From an uncultured bacterium (GTDB lineage Bacteria; Cyanobacteriota; Vampirovibrionia; Gastranaerophilales; Gastranaerophilaceae): DNA of 40,761 bases. Of this stretch, positions 1 through 7,667 are shown piece by piece (the first letter of the stretch is position 1; every line of letters starts with the position of its first letter). A model generated the notes under the pieces. The model did not search any database and was not told the DNA's origin. It saw nothing but the letters and a program-made list of their open reading frames with translations. The stretch is from NCBI GenBank assembly GCA_900551915.1, contig URXT01000014.1, positions 1-40,761 of the forward strand, given 5' to 3'. The position numbers and the translations under genes are program-made.

Positions 1-2
1 TT

Positions 3-116
3 TGGGATAATGCAATGGGTGACGAATCTAATGAATTTCACAGAGAGGTAGTGCGCCCCAAAGTAACGGAACTTCTATCTCCTAATCCTGCGGATTACAT
101 TTTGGATATTTTGTAA
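3..116 (+). pseudogene. Host class I SAM-dependent methyltransferase, interrupted fragment
   Basis: One frame is open from the window edge to a TAA at 114-116. Its peptide contains GDESNEFHREVVRP and then PADYILDI. This resembles the region before motif I of small-molecule methyltransferases, where LDI is normally followed by a glycine-rich SAM loop (xCGxG). Here the frame stops one codon after LDI, exactly where the loop should begin. I infer that the prophage end (TG at 112-113) interrupts the gene. The upstream part lies outside the window, and the C-terminal part is not found at the other prophage edge. Family assignment is by recall of the motif only. Confidence 0.6.
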
Positions 117-147
117 TCCATATAAAATGTAATGCAATTCCTTTATT

Positions 148-160
148 AGAGAGTGTTTTG
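148..160 (-). repeat. Inverted copy of the 13-bp terminal motif (left edge)
   Basis: On the minus strand this reads CAAAACACTCTCT. It matches CAAAACACTCACT (40576-40588, plus strand) at 12 of 13 bases and CAAAAGACTCACT (40455-40467) at 11 of 13. Opposite orientation at the two edges is what transposase end-binding sites of Mu-type elements look like. It lies about 36 bp inside the proposed terminus. Function is inferred. Confidence 0.45.
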
Positions 161-162
161 AA

Positions 163-705
163 CTATAAAACAAAGTTGTTATATGTGTAATCAATTTGCT
201 CTTGGTCTATTCCTATATAACGTAAGGTTATTAACTGACTTGAATGGTTAAATATTTTTTGCAGGAGTGCAATGTCTCTAAATTGTTGATAGTGATGGTA
301 TCCGAAAGTTTTTCTCATAGAGTGTGTGCCTATTTTTTCTTCTAGTCCGACTTTTTTACAAGCATCTCTTATCATATAATATGCAGTTATTCTGTTGTAT
401 CTTCTGCCCCATAGGGATTTAAACAATGGCTCTTTGTCTCTTTTGCCTTTGACATAACCAGCAATTAAGTTTTTTAATTTATCATTAAGTGGAAATTTTT
501 TGTATTTCCCTGTTTTCTTTTCCACGATTTGAATATAGTTTTTTCCCCTGACATCCCCGACATTCAGGGCAACAATGTCTGAAATTCTAAGACCGCTATT
601 TGTACCAAACACAAAAAGCAGGTGGTCTCTAGTGCTTTGTTTTTCAAGATATCTTTCGACTTTTTCGACATCTTTTTTACTTTTAATAGGTTCAACTGTT
701 GTCAT
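163..705 (-). CDS. Minimal tyrosine recombinase (catalytic domain only)
   Basis: A 180-aa protein holding a full tyrosine-recombinase active site without the usual N-terminal arm-binding and core-binding domains. Visible residues are R40 in SGLRISD, a lysine near 64 in EKKTGK, H128 and R131 in HSMRKT, H154 in FNHSS and the nucleophile Y163 in LRYIG. A normal integrase is about 300-400 aa, so this is a short form. It starts at ATG 705 behind AGGAG. It is the outermost gene at the structural-gene end, the position Mu uses for its accessory genes (gin, com, mom). A transposing phage should not need it to integrate, so resolution of dimers or DNA inversion are possible roles; none is proven. Confidence 0.85.
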   Translation of the reverse strand: MTTVEPIKSKKDVEKVERYLEKQSTRDHLLFVFGTNSGLRISDIVALNVGDVRGKNYIQIVEKKTGKYKKFPLNDKLKNLIAGYVKGKRDKEPLFKSLWGRRYNRITAYYMIRDACKKVGLEEKIGTHSMRKTFGYHHYQQFRDIALLQKIFNHSSQLITLRYIGIDQEQIDYTYNNFVL

Positions 706-748
706 TTTCTCTCCTTTCCTTTGACCTGATTACATACTTGTTGAGGGA

Positions 749-1198
749 TTATTCCCCTAAGAAATTTTCGGTCATACTTAGGATTTCTTCAAAGTCATCA
801 GGGGTAAGTTGTAAATAAGGTCTTGCAGGGATTTCGACAGATTTGTTTTTGCCGGCTTGACCGCCGAGTTGATGAATTGCTGCATATTCAAGGTTTGAAC
901 CCATAACAGCAGAATCATCGTCATAATATGTATTAACAGAAGATGCAAGTTGACCTGAAATCTGTAAAATCATGCCGGGCCACTGTTTATTTTTTGTCCG
1001 TTGCTTAATTGTTGATTCCGATAATTCTGTCCACTTATCAGGTCTGCCCTCTTCTTTAAAGTTTTCTTCGGTAGAATATGCGAAAATACCTGCGATGTTT
1101 TTCATTAATGGTCGCAGGTTTTCGCTTCGTTTTGCCAAATCAAGTAATCTTGATTCAACCTCTTTATTATCAAGTTTTATTTCAATTGGTTCACTCAT
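749..1198 (-). CDS. Mu gpG-like virion morphogenesis / tail completion protein
   Basis: A 149-aa protein of the phage virion morphogenesis family. It has a charged N-terminus followed by EEGRPDKWTELSEST, an ISGQLASS segment, EYAAIHQLGGQAG and the C-terminal IPARPYLQL block, which is the family signature. It probably acts late at the head-tail joint. It is the last head gene of the minus-strand late operon; its ATG touches the stop of the orphan gene upstream. In Mu the gpG gene follows portal and MuF, as it does here apart from the inserted genes at 1199-2592. Confidence 0.88.
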   Translation of the reverse strand: MSEPIEIKLDNKEVESRLLDLAKRSENLRPLMKNIAGIFAYSTEENFKEEGRPDKWTELSESTIKQRTKNKQWPGMILQISGQLASSVNTYYDDDSAVMGSNLEYAAIHQLGGQAGKNKSVEIPARPYLQLTPDDFEEILSMTENFLGE

Positions 1199-1696
1199 CT
1201 AGTGTTCAACAATCTTAATATACTTTGAAAATTTACTATTTACATATTCATTGAATTTATCAATGGTAGTTTTATCCCATTGATTACATACATACCATAT
1301 TTGACCGTTACAATTAATTTCTGTGTATCGTTGCACTTTGTCAATATCTTGATTATACTCTTTTATCAAGTCTCCAGAACTTGAAGCAAAGGTTCTTTCG
1401 AAATTATTCTCTTCAAAAAAAGCAAAATCAGAACTACTTAAAATATTGTTACTAATCAAGTATTGAAGTGTAATTTCTGGAACTCTGGCTTTTGGAATAT
1501 TAGTTTCTTTTTTATTTGAAGAATTTATAAATATAATGTCATAACGTGTATAATCTTTACCAGTTTTTTCTAGTGTAGAGTTTGAACTTATATCGACAAT
1601 AAGTTTTAAAAGTGGTTCTTGTATTTTTTCGTAATCTTCTTTTATGCTTATTTTATGGCATTTTTTTAATTCTTCTAAAATGTTTTCTAAGTTCAT
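1199..1696 (-). CDS. Unknown protein with its own promoter (moron)
   Basis: 165 aa, not recognised. It is acidic/lysine-rich and shows no obvious membrane segment or catalytic motif; the C-terminal half has CNGQIWYVCNQWDK. A good ribosome binding site (AGGAGG) precedes ATG 1696. It sits between Dam and gpG in a late operon but carries its own consensus-like promoter, so it is likely expressed in the lysogen. It is more AT-rich than the neighbouring head genes, which suggests separate acquisition. A role in superinfection exclusion or defence is plausible but only inferred. Confidence 0.6.
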   Translation of the reverse strand: MNLENILEELKKCHKISIKEDYEKIQEPLLKLIVDISSNSTLEKTGKDYTRYDIIFINSSNKKETNIPKARVPEITLQYLISNNILSSSDFAFFEENNFERTFASSSGDLIKEYNQDIDKVQRYTEINCNGQIWYVCNQWDKTTIDKFNEYVNSKFSKYIKIVEH

Positions 1697-1728
1697 AAAT
1701 GACCTCCTATAAAATACTTTGTACTTAC

Positions 1729-1756
1729 ATTATAATACATAATATGTAAATTGCAA
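1729..1756 (-). promoter_or_regulatory. Sigma70-type promoter of the orphan gene
   Basis: On the minus strand a -35 TTGCAA (1751-1756) and a perfect -10 TATAAT (1729-1734) are separated by 16 bp, about 35 nt before the ATG at 1696. It is one of the clearest vegetative promoters in the window and lies inside the late head operon. Confidence 0.7.
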
Positions 1757-1782
1757 GTATTTTACAGTTTATAACTTTACGT

Positions 1783-2592
1783 TTATTTGCATAAATCTTC
1801 TTTAATAGGATAATTAGCAATCAAAAGTTCTTTATAAACTTTATTAGCTCTATTAGTCCCCTCTCTGTTATTGATTCCGTTTTGTCTTTCAACTTCAATC
1901 ATTTCGTATCCTTTATATAATTCTCGGACTTTTGGAGAATCATCATAGGAAAGAAGAAAACGACCTTTGATGTCTTTTAAAACATCTCTTAAACGTTCAT
2001 GGTCGAAATCAGTAGTTGATGTTACTTCATAGCCACAACCTGAAGTATAAGGTGGATCACAATAGAAAAATGCATCTTCAAAGTCATATTGTTTGATTAA
2101 TTTCTCAAAATCACGATTCTCAATCATAACTTTATCAAGGCGTTCGTGAATTGCATCAATTTTAGTTAAAATATTGCGTTGAGATTTTGAAGCTCCACCA
2201 CAAGATTTTTTTACAGTTCCAAAAGTATCACCACGACCACCAAAAGAACGTGTTATTAAAAACAAGAACTGTGCTGCTTTTTGAATATCGGTAATAAAAG
2301 TGCCATTCAAAAATTGAAAGAACATTTCACGAGAGCCAAGAAGATATTTTAATTCTTCTTTTAAAGCATTAGGATGATATTTCACGATTCGAAAAAGATT
2401 AACTAATCTTCCATCTAAGTCGTTGTAGATTTCTAAATCTGCCCATCTGTCCTTATAAAATAAAACCCAACCACCACCACCGAATGGTTCAATATACGAT
2501 TTTATGTCTTTAGGAATAAGTGGAGCGATAGTTTTTCTTAGTAATCTTTTTCCACCAACCCAATTAATTAAGCACTTTCTATCTACAGTCAT
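1783..2592 (-). CDS. dam: D12-class (Dam-type) DNA N6-adenine methyltransferase
   Basis: 269 aa with the D12-class layout: N-terminal NWVGGKRLL (residues 10-18), motif I IEPFGGGGWVLFY (34-46) and the catalytic DPPY (179-182) inside FFYCDPPYTSGCGY. Length is typical for Dam/DpnM enzymes. It methylates adenine in duplex DNA; the target site (GATC or other) cannot be read from the sequence. Start ATG 2592 with AGGAG at normal spacing. It lies in the late head operon downstream of MuF, separated from it by a GC-rich intercistronic repeat. Late expression suggests modification of progeny DNA or protection from host restriction. Confidence 0.93.
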   Translation of the reverse strand: MTVDRKCLINWVGGKRLLRKTIAPLIPKDIKSYIEPFGGGGWVLFYKDRWADLEIYNDLDGRLVNLFRIVKYHPNALKEELKYLLGSREMFFQFLNGTFITDIQKAAQFLFLITRSFGGRGDTFGTVKKSCGGASKSQRNILTKIDAIHERLDKVMIENRDFEKLIKQYDFEDAFFYCDPPYTSGCGYEVTSTTDFDHERLRDVLKDIKGRFLLSYDDSPKVRELYKGYEMIEVERQNGINNREGTNRANKVYKELLIANYPIKEDLCK

Positions 2593-2616
2593 TTAATACT
2601 CCTTTTTGTTATTTTT

Positions 2617-2727
2617 GCTCCTGTGGTACTCGGCTGCGCCTGCGTTCCTACGTCGCCATCGAACGGTTTCGTCCTGCTACGTCTTGCCTACGCAAGCCGT
2701 ATCGGACTTCACACACGGCTCATGCAC
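2617..2727 (-). repeat. GC-rich intercistronic repeat, copy R1
   Basis: About 110 bp and visibly richer in GC than its surroundings. It is nearly identical in blocks to 9341-9456: a shared stretch around CGTTCCTACGTCGCCATCG and a shared CTTCACACACGGCT. In transcript sense (minus) it follows the MuF gene and ends in ACCACAGGAG just before Dam. It contains a hairpin AGCCGT/ACGGCT in sense orientation. Related copies are at 9341-9456 and 18279-18366. Confidence 0.85.
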
Positions 2728-2778
2728 TGTTTTAATAGTGTTCAAATATCATTCAAACCGCTGTCTTGGATTATTCGG

Positions 2779-2809
2779 GGTGTCGGAAAGTTCTCAGCTT
2801 CCCGACACC
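2779..2809 (-). terminator. Strong hairpin downstream of MuF
   Basis: Perfect 8-bp inverted repeat GGTGTCGG (2779-2786) and CCGACACC (2802-2809), 20 nt past the MuF stop. No U-run follows, so it may be an RNA-processing or stabilising hairpin rather than a true terminator. It is contiguous with repeat R1. Confidence 0.45.
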
Positions 2810-2828
2810 TTACGGGTTACGCTTCGCT

Positions 2829-3590
2829 TCACCCTTCCGAAAATCCGCTTGCAGGATTATGAGACCAACCAACATCCGGGGCAATTTTTTTACCGGTCAA
2901 TGGATCTGTGTAAACTGTAACCGGTTTGTATTCTCCTGATTTTTTCGAGACGAGTCGCATCTCTTGAGAGAGTGTTCCTGTTGAATCACTTGGTTTTATA
3001 TTCTTTTTTTGCAGGTTGTAATTAGACAGAGCATTTACTCTACATCTGCATCTCCAACCGTTTGGTGGGTAAAAACTAGCCCAAAACGGGTCATCATACC
3101 TGTAAACCAATCCATGAAGCTGTGCGTGTTCAGGTCTTGTTTTGCTATCTAATACTGCGACATATTCCCAATAAGGACGATTGTCTGTATTATCCATTTG
3201 CGTTTTATATCGCCCTGTCATATATGAAGTCTGCATATTAACGGCATAGATGGTTTTTAATCGGTACATTGAACCAAGCTGAACTTTTTCTGCGTTGCCT
3301 TGAGTATCAACAACAATCTGTTCTCCCCACCAACCTTTCTTTTGCAGGGTTGGTTTGAGTTCTTTTTGAAACTCTCTGAAAGTTTTTCCCTCAGACAAGG
3401 CTTTATCCAAAGCAGAGCGAATATCTTTTAAAATATCCTCACGCATAACTTTGGCAACGGTGAAAGTCTTTTTATGTGCATCTTGCCATAATTCATACCA
3501 ATCCCAAGTGAAAGTTTGACCTTTTCGCTTGAAATATTTTATTGCTGCTGCCGGAGCAAGTTTAAATAAGCCTTTAAGTTCGACTGCCAT
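2829..3590 (-). CDS. MuF-like phage head morphogenesis protein (SPP1 gp7 family)
   Basis: 253 aa. The N-terminus has AIKYFKRKGQTFTWDWYELWQDAHKKTFTVAK; the MuF domain shows YMTGRYKTQM, a VLDSKTRPEHAQLHGLVY block, PNGWRCRCRVNALS and a C-terminal HNPA. These are the usual signatures (D..TR..H, P.GWRC.C). It is a minor head protein acting at the portal during procapsid assembly, sometimes ejected with DNA. It starts at ATG 3590, overlapping the upstream stop (TAATG). It ends inside the edge of a GC-rich repeat, and its last residues (ASGFSEG) read into that sequence. Confidence 0.92.
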   Translation of the reverse strand: MAVELKGLFKLAPAAAIKYFKRKGQTFTWDWYELWQDAHKKTFTVAKVMREDILKDIRSALDKALSEGKTFREFQKELKPTLQKKGWWGEQIVVDTQGNAEKVQLGSMYRLKTIYAVNMQTSYMTGRYKTQMDNTDNRPYWEYVAVLDSKTRPEHAQLHGLVYRYDDPFWASFYPPNGWRCRCRVNALSNYNLQKKNIKPSDSTGTLSQEMRLVSKKSGEYKPVTVYTDPLTGKKIAPDVGWSHNPASGFSEG

Positions 3591-4540
3591 TAATACTTCA
3601 CTCCTATAAAATCAAGAACTTTGCCGCATCCAAATTGGTTTATGCAATAGTCATATTGTTTTGGATGAGATTCTTTCATTAATTCAAAGCGGTTCGGAGA
3701 CTTTTCACTTTGAACTCCAAACATACAGAACATACAACCTGTGCGTTTGGCTTTGGTTGTATAATATTTGCCGGATTTATCCTGTTTAATTTCTCCGTAA
3801 ACTGAACAATACGGGACATCAAACTCAACCAAATATTTTAAAATATCCTGTTCTGTCCAAAATCCTAGTGGGGTAGATGTGGGACGTTTAACATCAAAAG
3901 AATTACAGCCTTTTCTAAGGTATTCGCTTTTTCTTAGATTACTCTCTGCCGCCATTGTTGCAATAATCGGATGCAAGCCTGTTTCTTTCTCGAACTTTTT
4001 TGCAGGCTTTTTCTTCATAACATCACAGCATTGAGCAGAAATTTTAATATCACTGTTACGCAGAAAATTCCATTTTGCAAGACAATAGCGAGAACCATAT
4101 TTTTTGACATAATCACTGTTTGGGTCAAATTTCTTAGCTGTATAACCGTTTGGATTTTTGCGGTTTTCTTCAATAAATTTCGCAACTTCTTTACTTATCA
4201 CAGGATATCCATATTCCTCAATGACCTTGTGGAATGGAAGATCAGGTCTTAATATTATTGTATTATCAAGGGATTTTACAAAATTACGGACTTCAGGATA
4301 TTCCAATCCTGTGTCTATAAAAACTGCAGGGATATCAGGATAAAGACTTCGAACCAGATGTAAAAGAACGGTTGAATCTTTTCCGCCGGAGAATGAGACA
4401 TATACGTTACCATCAAAGTGTTCATAGAATTGTTTAATCCTATTTTTTGATAGTTCAATCTTTAAATGTAATGGTAAGCTCTGCCGCTGTTTAAGAAAAT
4501 TCCTTTTCAAAGCGGCTTCTTCAGGGGTAATTTTAGACAT
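3590..4540 (-). CDS. PAPS reductase-like PP-loop protein (phage CysH/DndC-like)
   Basis: 316 aa from ATG 4540, chosen because AGGAAG sits correctly before it; an upstream in-frame start lacks a site. The PP-loop SGGKDS is at residues 51-56, followed by DTGLEYPEVR, as in phosphoadenosine-phosphosulfate reductase/DndC proteins, which activate a substrate with ATP. A C-terminal cysteine cluster (GCMFCMFG) follows TGLHPIIATMAAES, the phage-type layout. It sits between a DNA methyltransferase and MuF in the late operon, so a nucleic-acid modification role is more likely than sulfur assimilation; this is inference. The full Dnd set (dndB-E) is not present. Confidence 0.85.
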   Translation of the reverse strand: MSKITPEEAALKRNFLKQRQSLPLHLKIELSKNRIKQFYEHFDGNVYVSFSGGKDSTVLLHLVRSLYPDIPAVFIDTGLEYPEVRNFVKSLDNTIILRPDLPFHKVIEEYGYPVISKEVAKFIEENRKNPNGYTAKKFDPNSDYVKKYGSRYCLAKWNFLRNSDIKISAQCCDVMKKKPAKKFEKETGLHPIIATMAAESNLRKSEYLRKGCNSFDVKRPTSTPLGFWTEQDILKYLVEFDVPYCSVYGEIKQDKSGKYYTTKAKRTGCMFCMFGVQSEKSPNRFELMKESHPKQYDYCINQFGCGKVLDFIGVKY

Positions 4541-4547
4541 AATCTTC

Positions 4548-5507
4548 CTATTTGTTTTGTAAAATTCTCGTTTCGGCGAGTTTTGTATATTCCGGATTGA
4601 GTTCAATACCAATCCATTTACGGTTTAATCTGTTTGCAACAACAGCAGTCGTTCCGCTGCCTATAAACGGATCTAATACAATTCCATCTTCAGGGCAGCC
4701 GGCTTTGATTGGTATTTCTAAAAGTGCCGGAGGAAAAACCGCAAAGTGTGCTCCATGATATGCGTGAGTGGCAATACTCCAAACTGTTCGTGTATTTCTG
4801 CCTGATATTTCACCACTGAGCATTCGTTTTTGCAGACGTTCAAAATTTGTTTTATTTAAACCCTGATAATTAGCACCTTTATTAATTCCGCATCCGCTTT
4901 TGCAGCGGTCATAAGTTGACTGTTTGATAGGCTCTAATTGTCTTTCAAAGTAATATTTTTTATTTTTGGAAAAGAAAAACAGGTATTCAAAATCTACTGT
5001 AAATCTGTCCTTTGCACTTGATGGAGTTGCATTAGGCTTTTGCCAGATGATTACATTGCGTACAGTCCAACCTCTGTTTGACATTTCAATAGCAAAACGG
5101 AACGGGATAAGAAGTAAACTTTTTGAATATTTCCCACGAGTATGGGCAACTTTTTGCAAATGTTCAACACTCTTTAAAAAAGAGGTCTCTCCTTTTGCTT
5201 TAACACCATAAGAGGAATTTAAAGAACAACCGCCATAAGTATCACCAATATTTACCCAACAGGTGCCGTCATCTTTTAAAACACGTTTTACTTCATCAAA
5301 AATGTCACAGAGATGATTAATGTAGGCATTAAAATCAGGTTCTGTGCCGAGTTCTCCAAGCCAACCATCCTGCCATTTAACAGGATCAGTTTTATAATCA
5401 CGCAGTCCCCAGTATGGCGGAGAAGTAATACACATATTTATGGAGGCATCGGGAAATGTTTTTAAGATTTCTAATGCGTTACCTATATGGATTTTATTCA
5501 AGTCCAT
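4548..5507 (-). CDS. DNA methyltransferase, N4-cytosine/N6-adenine (TSPPY, beta class)
   Basis: 319 aa from ATG 5507, preceded by GGGAGG that lies within the last codons of the portal gene. Motif IV TSPPYW is at residues 28-33 and motif I DPFIGSGTT near the C-terminus, followed by NRKWIGIELNPEY. The order IV then I is that of beta-class enzymes. It transfers methyl from SAM to an exocyclic amino group. The 14-nt overlap with the portal gene indicates translational coupling, so it is made with virion proteins. No restriction enzyme gene is adjacent, so self-modification of phage DNA is the likely job. Confidence 0.93.
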   Translation of the reverse strand: MDLNKIHIGNALEILKTFPDASINMCITSPPYWGLRDYKTDPVKWQDGWLGELGTEPDFNAYINHLCDIFDEVKRVLKDDGTCWVNIGDTYGGCSLNSSYGVKAKGETSFLKSVEHLQKVAHTRGKYSKSLLLIPFRFAIEMSNRGWTVRNVIIWQKPNATPSSAKDRFTVDFEYLFFFSKNKKYYFERQLEPIKQSTYDRCKSGCGINKGANYQGLNKTNFERLQKRMLSGEISGRNTRTVWSIATHAYHGAHFAVFPPALLEIPIKAGCPEDGIVLDPFIGSGTTAVVANRLNRKWIGIELNPEYTKLAETRILQNK

Positions 5508-6957
5508 CTGACCTCCCTTGCAGTTCACACAGGAAAAGTGCTTTTTGAAGAGATTGCTCAAACTTCTTTGAATGCAGGTTTTTATCCGTTAAAAGTTCAT
5601 AAGCCTCATCAAAATCATCACAATCCTCAAGTAATGAAATTAAAGGTGAAATTATCTGTTGAGACTGTTCATTTAATTTCTTTGTTGAAATAAACTCAAG
5701 CAGATTTTCTATCTGGTCTTGTCCGGGAACGGATGGCTCGTTTTCCTTGAATTCCTTAAACTGAGAATTTGTTGCAGGGATAACATCTTCCCTGATATCA
5801 AAATCCTCATCTTCAAGACCGTAGGCTTTAATAAAATATTCTTTAGTGAATTTAACACCGGTATCGGAGAGAATTTTGTCTCTCTGTGCAAGAGTCAAAT
5901 CAACATCTTCCGGTGCATATAACTGAAATATCGGGACTTCTTCATTAGAGAAATTAATTTCATAAATCCAACGAATAAGCTGGTTTATAACACTTTCAAC
6001 GAGTTTTTTGTCTGAATCAATAATGTCCTGACGGACTGCCATGTGCGTATTTGCCGCAGCATAACTTCCTGTTGAGCCTATTTCTGTTGTAAGGGTTTGT
6101 CCTAATATGGCTTTTGAAATTTCGGAATTCATTTTGTCGATGAGTTTTTCATAAATCTCGGCAGATGAAGATTTGTTTGCCTCTTGGATTTCAACAGAAG
6201 AATCATCAGGAATAACAGCGATTGCATCCTGAACCATATCCTCTAACATATCGGCAAGAGTGGTTGTTTCTTCTCTTGATGCACCTCGTGGGTGTTTGCC
6301 TATCAAATGAGGCATTCCGTATTTTTCAGTAAATACTACCCAAAACTTCAGCCCGCCTTTTTTAAATGTTACAGACCAAAAGACACGAGATAATGTTCGC
6401 TCGCCATAAGGGTTGTTGTAGCTCGGATTATTTTGAGCAAGCAGGAACTTTTTATCCGGGACAATTTCGCCGTAGTAATTCTCTTTAGTTCTGAATTTTA
6501 AATTATTATCATCATCAAAACAAAACCATTCCGGCGGCTTTGCAATAATTTTTTCAGGCAGAACGTGTCCTGATTTTGTTTTCTTCCAAATAATCTCTAA
6601 TGGCTGATAACCAAACTGCGTTGCATCAAGAATATCACTTATTAATTTATGAATATCCAGTTTTTTAAGTAATTCTTCAATCGCTACAGCATTTTTGTCT
6701 TTATCCAAACCTCGATTTATTTCCCAATCAAGAGATAAAACACCTGCTTTACGAGATTGAGTGCAGGCAAAAACATGCGGATCACAAAGCAATTCCTTAT
6801 AAATCCTAATATCTTTTCCTTGTTTTCTGAGAACAATATCAGGGTCAGGGAGAATATTTGCCAGTGAATAAAAGTTTAATGCTCGTTTTCGGGTTGCAAT
6901 TTCTTCAGTCAATCCTTTTTTAGAATTGGCTTTTTTAAGTATAGTTTCTTCAGTCAT
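5494..6957 (-). CDS. Portal protein, Mu gp29 type (DUF935)
   Basis: 487 aa, full length for the family. Recognisable features are LPDPDIVLRKQGKDI near the N-terminus, DPHVFACTQSRKAGVLSLDWEI, the GYQPLEIIW block, YGERTLSRVFW, KYGMPHLIGKHPRG and a GSTGSYAAANTHM segment, all DUF935 hallmarks. It forms the dodecameric DNA channel at the capsid vertex and docks terminase. Unlike Mu, the gene follows the tail tube gene, not the terminase. It overlaps the methyltransferase downstream by 14 nt and abuts the tube gene upstream. Confidence 0.93.
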   Translation of the reverse strand: MTEETILKKANSKKGLTEEIATRKRALNFYSLANILPDPDIVLRKQGKDIRIYKELLCDPHVFACTQSRKAGVLSLDWEINRGLDKDKNAVAIEELLKKLDIHKLISDILDATQFGYQPLEIIWKKTKSGHVLPEKIIAKPPEWFCFDDDNNLKFRTKENYYGEIVPDKKFLLAQNNPSYNNPYGERTLSRVFWSVTFKKGGLKFWVVFTEKYGMPHLIGKHPRGASREETTTLADMLEDMVQDAIAVIPDDSSVEIQEANKSSSAEIYEKLIDKMNSEISKAILGQTLTTEIGSTGSYAAANTHMAVRQDIIDSDKKLVESVINQLIRWIYEINFSNEEVPIFQLYAPEDVDLTLAQRDKILSDTGVKFTKEYFIKAYGLEDEDFDIREDVIPATNSQFKEFKENEPSVPGQDQIENLLEFISTKKLNEQSQQIISPLISLLEDCDDFDEAYELLTDKNLHSKKFEQSLQKALFLCELQGRSDGLE

Positions 6958-7478
6958 TAAGCCCCCGTATTCTTTTTGAATGTTGAGAGCATATCAACCA
7001 TTCCAACTTTATAGATATTTTCAAGAACATCTATTTCAAAAATTTCTACACCGTCAACTACTAATTTTGCATAAGTAACTGACATTGTTGTTTCATATTC
7101 TGCATTTTCTTGAGGTTTTATATTTCCAAGCGGAAATTCTTTAAAAGTACCTATTAAAAATGCAGTAGCAGGAACTTCCTTAATTCTTCCCGTTCCGTTG
7201 TAGGTTTCAAGATTGGCTCTAACCTGTATCATTGTTGCTAAAAACGGATTAGAACATATAGCCATAACACTCGGATAAAGTGCATTCCACTTAATTTTGC
7301 ATTCAAGTTTATCAATCCCGGCAAAAAATTCAGCAGAGCCGACCATACCAAGAGCCTTATGCTCTGCCATTTTGTGCTTAATCTGCGGAAGCTGAACTTC
7401 TTCAGCACGTCCGAGCAGGTTGATGCCGTTCATATAAACATTGGCGTTGGTTAATTTGTTTATTTCAATTTTAGACAT
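6957..7478 (-). CDS. Tail tube protein (P2 FII-like)
   Basis: 173 aa, the normal size for P2 FII-type tubes. It shows NANVYMNGINLLGRAEEVQLPQ at the start, EHKALGMVGSAEFFAGIDKLE, and a C-terminal region with EYETTMSVTYAKLVVDG, typical of this family. It polymerises into the inner tube within the sheath. AGGGAG precedes ATG 7478. A 59-aa Cys-rich gene lies between it and the sheath gene. Confidence 0.9.
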   Translation of the reverse strand: MSKIEINKLTNANVYMNGINLLGRAEEVQLPQIKHKMAEHKALGMVGSAEFFAGIDKLECKIKWNALYPSVMAICSNPFLATMIQVRANLETYNGTGRIKEVPATAFLIGTFKEFPLGNIKPQENAEYETTMSVTYAKLVVDGVEIFEIDVLENIYKVGMVDMLSTFKKNTGA

Positions 7479-7487
7479 ATAAACTCC

Positions 7488-7667
7488 CTAAGATTTTTTG
7501 AAAAGACCGCAATCCCTAATCTCCACGTCCGAATAGTGCATAATGACATACTCCTTGCTGATGGCTTGGATTAAGGGACATTTGTAGATGTTTTTGCAGT
7601 TAAAACAAATGTCCGCACAATCGGTGTGAACCTCTAAAACTCCTCTGTCATTGACAATTGCATACAT
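7488..7667 (-). CDS. Small cysteine-rich protein between sheath and tube genes
   Basis: 59 aa. It contains the cluster CADICFNCKNIYKC (three CxxC/CxxxxC-spaced cysteines plus an earlier one) and a later DCGLF, suggesting a small zinc-binding fold. Its ATG overlaps the sheath stop (TAATG), so it is probably translationally coupled. Not recognised as a named family; small Cys proteins at this spot are sometimes seen in phage tail operons, but function is unknown. Confidence 0.7.
   Translation of the reverse strand: MYAIVNDRGVLEVHTDCADICFNCKNIYKCPLIQAISKEYVIMHYSDVEIRDCGLFKKS

Noticed and set aside
2617..2727. GC-rich repeats as group II intron fragments
   Set aside because: The AGCCGT/ACGGCT hairpin vaguely resembles an intron stem but no domain V or splice features are present.
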